This document shows, one piece after another, positions 45,833-53,218 of a stretch of 64,000 nt of DNA (position 1 is the first letter of the stretch; each line of letters begins with the position of its first letter). The stretch is from Elusimicrobiota bacterium (GTDB lineage: Bacteria; Elusimicrobiota; Elusimicrobia; FEN-1173): contig JADJZR010000015.1 of NCBI GenBank assembly GCA_016715645.1, positions 39,456-103,455 on the forward strand, written 5' to 3'. The notes under the pieces are model-generated. The model was not told where the DNA came from and did no database searches. It worked only from the letters and a program-made list of their open reading frames with translations. The translations under genes and the position numbers were made by a program.

Positions 45833-46839
45833 GATGGATTTTTCCTTAACTGCTTGATTTCGGCCAACAGTTTCGGCACTCGCCGAAGAGCCGCCAATAA
45901 CTTGATTTCGTCCTGGATCGGTTGAGCCGGGGTGCCCCACACCACCTGGTTGGGCTTAAGACTGTGCGAAATGCCGCTACGCGCCGCCGCCACCACATGG
46001 TCACCGATCTCGATGTGCCCCACCACACCGACTTGGGCCGCCAGGGTGACGTGATGGCCGATTTTCGTCGACCCCGCTATTCCAGTCAGCGCCGCCACCA
46101 GGCCGTCCGACCCGAATTCGACCCCGTGAGCCACTTGAACCAAATTATCAATTTTTGTCCCCCGCCCGATCCGTGTCACGCCCACTGCGCCCCGATCAAT
46201 CGTGCTGTTGGCCTGTATTTCCACATCGTCCTCAATCACCACCGTGCCCACTTGCGGGATTTTGTAATGCCGCCCCTGGGCCAACGTGAACCCGAACCCG
46301 TCGCCACCAATCACCACCCCCGGCTGAAAAATGCACCGGGACCCGATGGTCGTCCTCTCGCGGATCGTCACCCGGGGATAAACCAAACAGTCCGACCCCA
46401 TCGTCACGTCAAACCCCACATACACCTGGGGATACAAAATACAATTGTCCCCAATCACCGCGCCATCCTCAACCACCGTGTGGGCCCCCACCGTCACGTT
46501 GCGACCCAGTTTGGCCGTGGGCGCGATCACCGCCGTGGGATGAATCCCCGCCGGCCGCCGCGTTCGTTCAACGTCCAACAGTTCCAACACTTTCGCCCAC
46601 GCCACCGACGGTTGGGCGTGAACCAGGGCCGGTCGAGCCCCCGTCTCCACGTCCGGGCTCACGATCACCGCGCCGGCCCGGCTCGACGCCAGTTGATTGG
46701 CGTATTTTTTGTTAGCCAAAAAAGAAATGTCCCCGGGGCCCGCTTCCGCCAACCCCGCGGCGCCGGTCAACCGTATCGATCCGTCTCCCCGGCATGTCCC
46801 GCCCGCCCGTTCAGCCAGTTCCATTAATGTTTTATTCAT
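45829..46839 (-). CDS. lpxD: UDP-3-O-acylglucosamine N-acyltransferase
   Basis: 336 residues. The N-terminal uridine-binding domain (GAAGLAEAGPGDISFLANKK) is followed by about ten hexapeptide coils (TAVIAPTAKLGRNVTVGA) and the catalytic-type AHGVEFGSDGLVAALTGI. It adds the N-linked hydroxyacyl chain. ATG at 46839 lies 4 bases after the ompH stop; its own stop overlaps the lpxC start. Confidence 0.93.
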   Translation of the reverse strand: MNKTLMELAERAGGTCRGDGSIRLTGAAGLAEAGPGDISFLANKKYANQLASSRAGAVIVSPDVETGARPALVHAQPSVAWAKVLELLDVERTRRPAGIHPTAVIAPTAKLGRNVTVGAHTVVEDGAVIGDNCILYPQVYVGFDVTMGSDCLVYPRVTIRERTTIGSRCIFQPGVVIGGDGFGFTLAQGRHYKIPQVGTVVIEDDVEIQANSTIDRGAVGVTRIGRGTKIDNLVQVAHGVEFGSDGLVAALTGIAGSTKIGHHVTLAAQVGVVGHIEIGDHVVAAARSGISHSLKPNQVVWGTPAQPIQDEIKLLAALRRVPKLLAEIKQLRKNPS

Positions 46840-46843
46840 TGAG

Positions 46844-47773
46844 TTAGTTCCTTTCCGTCGGCATGCCGCGCACTCGCCGATAAAGATCCTCGGTCAAATC
46901 GATCGTGTCTTGCCCATACAAAATGGCCGATTTGTCCACCACCAACCGAATTCCTTTCTCCTGCGCCAAATCCACCAGAGCCTTATACAACCGCCCCAAA
47001 ACCTTCTTCGACATGTCACTTTCTAATTTTTTTAACGCCTGGGCGGAACTCGCTTTCGCTTCTTCCAGTTCCGTTTGACGTTTTAACAACAACGATTCCC
47101 GTTTGGCCAATTCTTCCGGATTCACCGACTTCTCCAGCGCCCCTTTCGGCACAGAAAACATCTCCGGCGTCTTCGAGACATTCGTCCCCGAGGGGACATT
47201 CGTCCCCGGGGCCCCCCCCCCCCGGGGGGGGTCCCCCGGGAGGGGGGGCGGATGAGGGACGTGAGTAATATCCCCGGGAGGGACATTCGTCCCTGGGGGG
47301 ACAACTGTCCCGGTGGAGACATTCGCCAGAGGGAGAGCGTTCGTTCCCGATGAACCGGACGATGGATCCGAAGATCCTCCCCCCGCCGGAAGGTTGGATT
47401 CGGAACTCGACAGGTCTTCGGGTGCCATTTCGGGTTCGGCACCGGTTGAACTTGACACCGGTGGAGATGTCGACACCGTTGTTTCGGCCGTCGCAATGGA
47501 GGGGCCCGCTAGGCGGGACTTGATCATCTCGATCTCGCCTTTTAAATCTTCCAACGCACGCTCTCGGTCCGACAGCTCTCCCTTGTGGCGGAGAACCTCT
47601 TTGCGATAATCTTCCCGGGCTTTCTTGGTCTCAGGATATTCCCGATAAATCCGGTCCATGTCCACAAAACCGACGGGGGATTCAACGGCGCCGCCCCGCT
47701 TGATCGGAATGTCCACCGCCCCCAACGGGCTCGCCGCCAACAGAATGCTGGCCACTAATTTCTTAAGGTTCAA
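46844..47773 (-). CDS. OmpH/Skp-family periplasmic protein with low-complexity insert
   Basis: About 309 residues. A signal peptide (LKKLVASILLAASPLGAVD) is followed by VGFVDMDRIYREYPETKKA, coiled coil, and a C-terminal part with LGRLYKALVDLAQEKGIRL and VVDKSAILYGQDTIDLTEDL, the usual OmpH ending. Skp-type proteins chaperone outer-membrane proteins. Between the two coiled-coil arms is an unusual stretch of some 110 residues rich in S, G, P and T, with repeated GTNVPPG/GTNVPSG units. TTG at 47773, after AGAGGTGG, is the likely start. C/G runs in the insert make its exact length uncertain. Confidence 0.75.
   Translation of the reverse strand: MNLKKLVASILLAASPLGAVDIPIKRGGAVESPVGFVDMDRIYREYPETKKAREDYRKEVLRHKGELSDRERALEDLKGEIEMIKSRLAGPSIATAETTVSTSPPVSSSTGAEPEMAPEDLSSSESNLPAGGGSSDPSSGSSGTNALPLANVSTGTVVPPGTNVPPGDITHVPHPPPLPGDPPRGGGAPGTNVPSGTNVSKTPEMFSVPKGALEKSVNPEELAKRESLLLKRQTELEEAKASSAQALKKLESDMSKKVLGRLYKALVDLAQEKGIRLVVDKSAILYGQDTIDLTEDLYRRVRGMPTERN
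47188..47312. repeat. Tandem GGGACATTCGTCCC units plus C/G-tract repeat inside the ompH-like gene
   Basis: The short palindromic unit GACATTCGTCCC occurs about four times, interrupted by runs of C and G and by GGATGAGGGA, the end sequence of the TCCCTCATCC repeat family. Confidence 0.55.
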
Positions 47774-47784
47774 CGCGCCACCTC

Positions 47785-47840
47785 TCAGATCCCCCCCGGC
47801 CGGGGGAAACCCGGGGGGGGCGCCCAAGGAGGGGTATCAC
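47785..47840. repeat. C/G-tract inverted repeat upstream of the ompH-like gene
   Basis: CCCCCCCGGCCGGGGG followed by CCCGGGGGGGG and CCAAGGAGGGG. Similar in style to the other C/G-tract repeats. It overlaps the 5' end of the ompH-like gene by a few bases and may contain part of its leader; no promoter was recognised in 47774-47925. Confidence 0.4.
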
Positions 47841-47925
47841 AAAAACGAAACCAGGGTTCGTTCGCTCCACCATCGTCGGCGATGGAATTTTACCAGATGA
47901 CAAAAAGGCTGTCCATTCGGCCAGC

Positions 47926-48747
47926 CTACGCCCGCGTCAGAACAGGGTTTGGGTAAATCGGCAGTTTGGCCGCGTTCTCTTCAGCGTAGGACGGGCGAAG
48001 ATACAACGGCCGAACTTGCGTGAACGACTTAATTTCCCGGCGGAAAAACTTTTCCGAGCCTAAAGCCGCCACCCAATGGGGTTTCGGATCCAGGACGTCG
48101 GGCCGAAACCGGGCCCTCGATCCGAAGGCTTTCGACAACTCTTTTTTGTACCGCGCCGCCGCCGATCCCACAAACAATAACGACTGGGCCTGGAAACAAC
48201 TTTGAAAAAAGTGAAGGAACCGGTCAAACCCAAACAACGTCGGCGCGTGAACCAGTTTAAAGTGGTGGCTGAACGTGTGATACGACCGACCCGACGGCAC
48301 GCCCCGACGGCTTTTTTCCGTGAGTTTATGAAACCGCCAGACCGCCATATACACGTCCCCGCGCAACGCGTCCATCAACACGCACACCATGTCCTCGGAA
48401 AAGTTCCACACGAACGATTTGCCCGTCTGCCAGCCCGACCCTTCCGCGGCCAACACTTCCAGACTGGTCATTTCAACCAACGGCTTTTGCAGGGTTTGGG
48501 CCAACGTCCGAGCCGCCGAGACCCCCAGCCGAATCCCCGTGAATCGGCCCGGACCAATGTCCACCGCCAGCGCGTCCAACTCGTGGGGACCAAACGACGC
48601 TTTGCTGAACACCCCGTCCAACGCCGACATCAACCGCGGAGACCTGGGCGCCTTGTCAATAAATGATTTGTCCGCCCGCACACGAAAATCGTCCCACAAA
48701 CAGGCCCCCATGTGAGAACCCGTGGTTTCTATCCCTAATATTTTCAT
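47926..48747 (-). CDS. tsaB: tRNA t6A biosynthesis protein TsaB
   Basis: 273 residues. ILGIETTGSHMGACLWDD at the start and AVDIGPGRFTGIRLGVSAA are TsaB signatures. It is the ASKHA partner of TsaD in making the threonylcarbamoyl-adenosine at position 37 of ANN-decoding tRNAs. The C-terminal half is longer than average and has an aromatic-rich stretch (FGFDRFLHFFQSCF). ATG at 48747 overlaps the tsaE stop as ATGA. Confidence 0.88.
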   Translation of the reverse strand: MKILGIETTGSHMGACLWDDFRVRADKSFIDKAPRSPRLMSALDGVFSKASFGPHELDALAVDIGPGRFTGIRLGVSAARTLAQTLQKPLVEMTSLEVLAAEGSGWQTGKSFVWNFSEDMVCVLMDALRGDVYMAVWRFHKLTEKSRRGVPSGRSYHTFSHHFKLVHAPTLFGFDRFLHFFQSCFQAQSLLFVGSAAARYKKELSKAFGSRARFRPDVLDPKPHWVAALGSEKFFRREIKSFTQVRPLYLRPSYAEENAAKLPIYPNPVLTRA

Positions 48748-49235
48748 TTTGTCCCCTTCAGCCGCCGGACGATTTCCTCCGACCGGGAACCTGCCACGTA
48801 AAATTCCACAAGCCGGGCGTCGTTGCCCTGATGCGAAATTCGAATGGGCAAACATTGAGTCGGCCAAAGGTATTGGCACTTTTCCGCCCATTCCACCACC
48901 GTTACGCCGGTGTCTTCGTGCAGTTCCTCCCATTCCAGGGCGGGGATTTCAGTGGGGGCCAACCGGTAGAGGTCCACGTGCCGCAACGGAATCCCCCCTT
49001 TCTTGGGCCGGTGAACCTGGACAATGGCAAAGGTGGGACTGCGCGGAACCCCTTCCAAATGAAGAACTTCCGCCATCCCTTTGACGAACACCGTTTTGCC
49101 CGCGCCCAATTCGCCCATCAAAGCCACCCAGTCCGACGGACGTAACAGGGCTCCCACCGATCGAGCCAACGCCATCGTTTCCGCCTCGCTCGCCGTTTCT
49201 CGAGAGAGAGACGGCGCTTTTTTAACCGTTAAAAT
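48744..49235 (-). CDS. tsaE: tRNA t6A biosynthesis ATPase TsaE
   Basis: About 163 residues. Walker A GELGAGKTVFVKG, then SPTFAIVQVH, HVDLYRL and VVEWAEKCQ, all typical. TsaE supplies ATPase activity to the TsaBD complex. No ATG, GTG or TTG fits the expected N-terminus; the ATT at 49235 or a CTG at 49247 (six bases after GGGAGG) are the candidates. It overlaps the end of thiL. A start farther downstream at the ATG in ETMALARSVG would trim the fold. Confidence 0.85.
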   Translation of the reverse strand: MLTVKKAPSLSRETASEAETMALARSVGALLRPSDWVALMGELGAGKTVFVKGMAEVLHLEGVPRSPTFAIVQVHRPKKGGIPLRHVDLYRLAPTEIPALEWEELHEDTGVTVVEWAEKCQYLWPTQCLPIRISHQGNDARLVEFYVAGSRSEEIVRRLKGTK

Positions 49236-50229
49236 GTTCGAAGACAGAAGGAACCTCCCTGGGACGTCCGTTCTGATAGGCCTTGACTCCCCGCGCGGAA
49301 GGGACAATCGATCCCACCACACGGGCAAAACCCATCGATTCGATTCGGCGCGCCGATTCTCGTCGCGCCGTGAAAACCAGTTCGTAATCTTCTCCGCCCG
49401 CCAGCGCCATCCCCTCCGCCCGGTCACCCGCCCAACGGCGCAACGCCGGCGATACAGGCAACCGGTCTGTCCACACCTCGGCACCGACACGCGACGAGTC
49501 GCTTAAAAGAGTCACGCTTTTCCAGAACCCATCGGATGCGTCCAGACACGCTGTCACCGCACCGGTTTTGGCCAGCCGGCGGGCCCAATCCAACCGTGGC
49601 GTGGGGCGCAACAATCGATTCACCAGAAACCGGATCGCCCGACTGTTCTGAGAAGACAGCCCTCTCTTCCCGCCATGGCCCGGAACCTTGAACGAAGGTT
49701 TTTCCAAAAGGGCCAATCCGGCCCCGGCGTCACCCAGGGTGCCCGTCACCATCAGCGCGTCCCCCGCTCGGGCCCCGGACCGTTTGAACACCCGGCCCCG
49801 CACACGCCCCAACACCGTTAAAGAAAATGTCATCCGATCCGACCGAACCGTGTCCCCGCCCACCAGCTCGAAACCGTGCCGCTGGGCCAACCGAGAAAAT
49901 CCCCGATAAAAGTCTGACACGTAGTTGACCGGCGTCGCCGCCGGAAGGCCCGCCGACAACACCCCCGCCACCGGTTCCACATCGCCCATGGCGGCCAGAT
50001 CGGACAAATTAACCGCCAACGTCTTGTGCCCCAGATCCTGCCCCCCTCCCCAAGCCAACCGAAAATGGACGCCTTCCACCAACATGTCTGTCGTGATCGC
50101 CAGAACGTCCCCACCCAACCGAACCAGCGCCGCGTCGTCGCCGGGCCCCACAATGACCCTTTTTGAAAGTCCCCTGGACAACCGCGGCAACAGTTTCTCT
50201 AACAAACCCCATTCGCCCACATCGCCCAT
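49222..50229 (-). CDS. thiL: Thiamine-monophosphate kinase
   Basis: 335 residues from ATG at 50229. GPGDDAALVRLGGDVLAITT, VNLSDLAAMGDVEP and GGDTVRSDRM are the conserved Mg-ATP-binding motifs, with DASDGFW and GGEDYELVF in the C-terminal domain. It phosphorylates thiamine monophosphate to the diphosphate cofactor, which the korAB enzyme in this window needs. Upstream residues in the same frame belong to the overlapping hydrolase gene. Confidence 0.92.
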   Translation of the reverse strand: MGDVGEWGLLEKLLPRLSRGLSKRVIVGPGDDAALVRLGGDVLAITTDMLVEGVHFRLAWGGGQDLGHKTLAVNLSDLAAMGDVEPVAGVLSAGLPAATPVNYVSDFYRGFSRLAQRHGFELVGGDTVRSDRMTFSLTVLGRVRGRVFKRSGARAGDALMVTGTLGDAGAGLALLEKPSFKVPGHGGKRGLSSQNSRAIRFLVNRLLRPTPRLDWARRLAKTGAVTACLDASDGFWKSVTLLSDSSRVGAEVWTDRLPVSPALRRWAGDRAEGMALAGGEDYELVFTARRESARRIESMGFARVVGSIVPSARGVKAYQNGRPREVPSVFEHFNG

Positions 50230-50254
50230 CGTGCGGGCACCGCCCGTGCGCAAC

Positions 50255-51427
50255 TCAGCGTCTCCCGAGAGTAAGGTCGGCGAGGGCCCGGTCCGCCATT
50301 GCCACGAAAAATCGGATTCCCACCCCCATGGACGGTTCGTGCAGAACAAACGACGCGTGATGCCACGGCCGACGGGTGCGCGGACCCGCGCCGGTTCCCA
50401 AATAAACAAAACACCCCGGGGCCCGGCTGAGATATTCCGAAAAATCTTCCCCCCCCATCGACGGCCGATCCAAATCCAGCACCCGGCGAGCGCCCACAAC
50501 ATCCACAGCCACGGACCGGGCCAACGCCGTCATGGCCGGCTCGTTGACAACGGGGTTGTTGAGCGCCTCGTAGCGCAATTGCACACGACCCCCATGGGCC
50601 CGAGCCACACCGTTGGCCACTTCCGCGATCAGTTGGGGCATACGACGGTGCCATTTTTCTGATAAAGTTCGGACGGTGCCCGTTAACGTCACCGAAGACG
50701 CCAAGATGTTAAACCGTTCACCGCCCTGAATGGTTCCAACGGTAAGAACAGCGGGTTCCACCGGGTCCACCCGGCGGGACACAATGGATTGAAGAGACGA
50801 AACGATCTGCGCCGCCATCACCACGGCGTCGCGCCCTTCGTGGGGGTAAGCGCCATGTCCGCCCTCTCCGCGAACCGTGAGCGTGAACCGGTCCACCGCC
50901 GCCATCAACGGGCCGGTTTTAATTCCCAACGTCCCCGCCGGCAACCGCGGGTTTACGTGAAGGCCAAACACCGCGTCCACCGTCGGCGATTGGAACGCGC
51001 CCTGGGCCAACAGCTGGCGCGCGCCCCCGGACCCTTCTTCGTTGGGTTGAAACAAAAATTTGACTGTCCCGGGATGGTTTAGGCCGCGCTCTTTCAGTTG
51101 AATCGCGGCCACGGCCAGCATGGCCGTGTGCGCGTCGTGGCCGCAGGCGTGCATCACCCCCGGGCGGAGGGACGCATAGGGCAATGCCGAGGTTTCTTGG
51201 AGAGGAAGCGCGTCCATGTCGGCCCGCAACGCGACGCAGGGACCCCGCCCCCGGTTCAACCGCGCCACCAAACCGGTGGGCTTGTGACGTCGAAAAGGGA
51301 CCCCGCCCTGTTTCAGCGCCCGGGCCACACGGACCGTGGTTTCAAATTCGAGATGTCCCAGTTCCGGATGTTGGTGGATGGCGCGCCGGAGAGCAACGGC
51401 GGCGGCCAACGCCTCGCGGTCGGTCAT
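50255..51427 (-). CDS. M20-family amidohydrolase (N-acyl amino acid / hippurate hydrolase type)
   Basis: 390 residues. IHQHPELGHLEFET, the metal site MHACGHDAHTAMLA, FQPNEEGSGGARQL and GGEDFSEYL are family signatures; GGHGAYPHEGRDAV starts the dimerisation domain. It removes acyl groups from amino acids or related compounds in the cytoplasm. ATG at 51427 is used; a TTG 9 bases upstream is possible. It is followed 25 bases later by thiL. Confidence 0.88.
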   Translation of the reverse strand: MTDREALAAAVALRRAIHQHPELGHLEFETTVRVARALKQGGVPFRRHKPTGLVARLNRGRGPCVALRADMDALPLQETSALPYASLRPGVMHACGHDAHTAMLAVAAIQLKERGLNHPGTVKFLFQPNEEGSGGARQLLAQGAFQSPTVDAVFGLHVNPRLPAGTLGIKTGPLMAAVDRFTLTVRGEGGHGAYPHEGRDAVVMAAQIVSSLQSIVSRRVDPVEPAVLTVGTIQGGERFNILASSVTLTGTVRTLSEKWHRRMPQLIAEVANGVARAHGGRVQLRYEALNNPVVNEPAMTALARSVAVDVVGARRVLDLDRPSMGGEDFSEYLSRAPGCFVYLGTGAGPRTRRPWHHASFVLHEPSMGVGIRFFVAMADRALADLTLGRR

Positions 51428-51436
51428 CGCGAGCAA

Positions 51437-51576
51437 CCGCCCACCGAAAAGGAAAACTGGACCCGGTGACGGGACCCCCCCGTCAACGAAAGATTCCCAG
51501 CTGATCTTTCAATTTTTGGGCCCATGAAGTGGGACAGATTCTACTACATTCGTAGAAACTCCGGGAAAAACACCTT
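51437..51576. other. Intergenic, no gene seen
   Basis: Short gap upstream of the amidohydrolase. It may hold that gene's promoter; I found no clear hexamers or hairpin. Confidence 0.4.
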
Positions 51577-51800
51577 TCAAATCGCGACACCCTCTTCTGT
51601 CAGAAGCCATTTCCAGAGCGGGATGGTTTTCACCGCGACATCATTCAACGTTTCTTCGACTTCCGCGTCTTCGGTAATGATGAGGGCCTTATTTGTGCAT
51701 TACAACAATAAATATAGCCCACTAAAGAGATCACGGATCTTGCAAGGATTTATCTTTAAGGCTTTAGCGCTGGCTTTTAATAAGTGGGCACTGTGAACTT
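51577..51800 (-). pseudogene. Remnant of an AAA+DUF4143-type ATPase gene (C-terminal part)
   Basis: The segment 51577-51699 translates to a 40-residue tail containing KALIITEDAEVEETL and VKTIPLWKWLLTEEGVAI, the usual ending of DUF4143 ATPases. In the same frame, just across a TAA stop at 51700, lies KALKINPCKIRDLFSGLYLL, which loosely resembles the NPRKIYxIDxGL segment from the middle of such proteins. This looks like an internally deleted, decayed copy. An intact relative is at 56365-57513. Base composition is more AT-rich than the neighbours. Confidence 0.6.
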
Positions 51801-51829
51801 TTTTTGAACCGTAGAACCTTAGGGGAAAT

Positions 51830-51855
51830 AAGTCAATTAGTGTACTCCGTCCCCT
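51830..51855. repeat. 26-bp interspersed repeat, copy 2, overlapping the nnrD 3' end
   Basis: Same unit as 30665-30690 (24 of 26). It encodes the last residues GGDGVH and the stop of the nnrD gene. Confidence 0.7.
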
Positions 51856-52685
51856 CCAGTGAGGATGTCGGTGGCGAGCACGGATATGGTTTTTTGGTGA
51901 ATTGCGAACTGTTGACCCGCTCGGCCGTGAAGAAACACACCCAGCACCGCGGCGCGCCAAAGACGTTCTGCAATCCCTTCGGCGTTGACCTGGGCCACCA
52001 ACGAGGCCACCAGGCCTGTCAAAACGTCGCCCATCCCCGCCGTGGCCATGGCGGGGGTTCCGGTTTTGTTCACATAGAGACGGTCTCCGTCGGACACCAG
52101 GGTCCTGTGGCCCTTAAGCGCCACCACGGCTTTGTACCGCCGCGCCGCTGTTCGGACGGCGTTGGGGCGGTCCTTTTGAACTTCCTCCGCGGAGATGCCC
52201 AGCAACCGACCCATTTCCCCAGCGTGGGGCGTGAGAATCAAAGGGCAGGAAGAGTCCACAGGGCCCAGTTTCGCTAACGCGTTGAGCCCATCGGCGTCGA
52301 TCACCGTGGGGGTCGACACACTTGCCAAATAATTTTGGACAATAGATGTCGTTTCTTTACCCTGTCCCAGTCCCGGTCCCAACGCCACGGCCGTGACGCG
52401 TTTTTTGTCCACATACGCCCGCACCGTGGCCAAGGATACCGACGATAGGCCGCCGGGCCCCGCCGGTAACGCCAAGGTCATGGCCTCCCACGGCCCCTGT
52501 GCGGCGATCGGCTCCAAAAAGTCCGGCACGCCCAGGGTCACTAACCCAGCGCCGCCCCTCAACGCCCCCAAAGCCGCCAACCGGGGCGCGCCCATCAGGC
52601 CCCGGGACCCGCCCAAAACAAGAACATGCCCGAAATCGTATTTATGGGCGTCGGGCGCACGGGCGGGAAGCCAAGAACACATCAT
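51837..52685 (-). CDS. nnrD: ADP/ATP-dependent NAD(P)H-hydrate dehydratase
   Basis: 282 residues of the ribokinase-like CARKD family. HVLVLGGSRGLMGAPRLA, ALGPGLGQ, VIDADGLNALA, LTPHAGEMGRLL and NKTGTPAMATAGMGDVLTG define it. It repairs hydrated NAD(P)H. The epimerase half (NnrE) often fused to it is absent. The true start is one of two adjacent ATGs (52685, 52682); the open frame upstream is a hairpin repeat. The last six residues come from the 26-bp repeat and replace or extend the natural end after VLATDILT. Confidence 0.88.
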   Translation of the reverse strand: MMCSWLPARAPDAHKYDFGHVLVLGGSRGLMGAPRLAALGALRGGAGLVTLGVPDFLEPIAAQGPWEAMTLALPAGPGGLSSVSLATVRAYVDKKRVTAVALGPGLGQGKETTSIVQNYLASVSTPTVIDADGLNALAKLGPVDSSCPLILTPHAGEMGRLLGISAEEVQKDRPNAVRTAARRYKAVVALKGHRTLVSDGDRLYVNKTGTPAMATAGMGDVLTGLVASLVAQVNAEGIAERLWRAAVLGVFLHGRAGQQFAIHQKTISVLATDILTGGDGVH

Positions 52686-52690
52686 TTTCT

Positions 52691-52787
52691 CGTCATTCCG
52701 GCATGGACCTAGCCGGAATCCAATTTTTTTAAGATTGAGCCGATGAGTTACCATCTGGATTCCGGCCAAAAGCGGGCCGGAATGACA
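52691..52787. repeat. Two-hairpin palindromic repeat (GTCATTCCGGC family)
   Basis: Outer arms GTCATTCCGGC (52692-52702) and GCCGGAATGAC (52776-52786); each side also has its own small hairpin ending GGAATCCA / TGGATTCC. Same architecture as 56096-56173. It lies directly upstream of nnrD. Confidence 0.7.
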
Positions 52788-52815
52788 AGAAAAAACGGCA
52801 CGGGGTTGGGTTTTT

Positions 52816-53205
52816 TCATTTTTTGGCGATACGGGGTTGGGACCGATGGTCCGCTCCCCCCTGAAACAGCGCCACCGCCACGGCGTATTCCGCTGTGTGC
52901 GAAAGGGTCAGGCTGAGACGGCCCTCGAACTTTTTGAGCCGCAACGACAGTTCCACCCGGGGTTTTCCCGACGGATCGTTTTTTACCGAAATATCTTTGT
53001 GCGCCACGCCCGGCTGGCCCAGAGCTTTATACACCGCTTCTTTGGCGGCGAACCGGACAGCGAAGTGCTGTGCCGCGTTTTTTTTGTCGCGGCAATAGGC
53101 CACTTCCCGAAGTGAAAAAACCCGGTCCACAAACCGCGGATTTTTGACCAGCCGTCCGACGCGCCTCACTTCCACAATGTCCACGCCCAGAGAGATTCCC
53201 GTCAT
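52816..53205 (-). CDS. acpS: Holo-[acyl-carrier-protein] synthase
   Basis: 129 residues. LGVDIVEVRRVGRL and the magnesium/CoA site FAAKEAVYKALGQP are diagnostic, with LSLTLSHTAEYAVAVAL near the end. It transfers phosphopantetheine to ACP, needed by the fatty-acid and lipid A genes in this window. ATG at 53205 follows AGGA; another ATG 9 bases earlier is possible. It is 13 bases downstream of the comEC-like gene. Confidence 0.9.
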   Translation of the reverse strand: MTGISLGVDIVEVRRVGRLVKNPRFVDRVFSLREVAYCRDKKNAAQHFAVRFAAKEAVYKALGQPGVAHKDISVKNDPSGKPRVELSLRLKKFEGRLSLTLSHTAEYAVAVALFQGGADHRSQPRIAKK

Positions 53206-53218
53206 GAAGGACATCCTA

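Noticed and set aside
51524..51796. 90-codon plus-strand frame between the amidohydrolase and nnrD
   Set aside because: The minus strand of the same segment carries a recognisable ATPase tail; the plus frame has no family signal or ribosome binding site.
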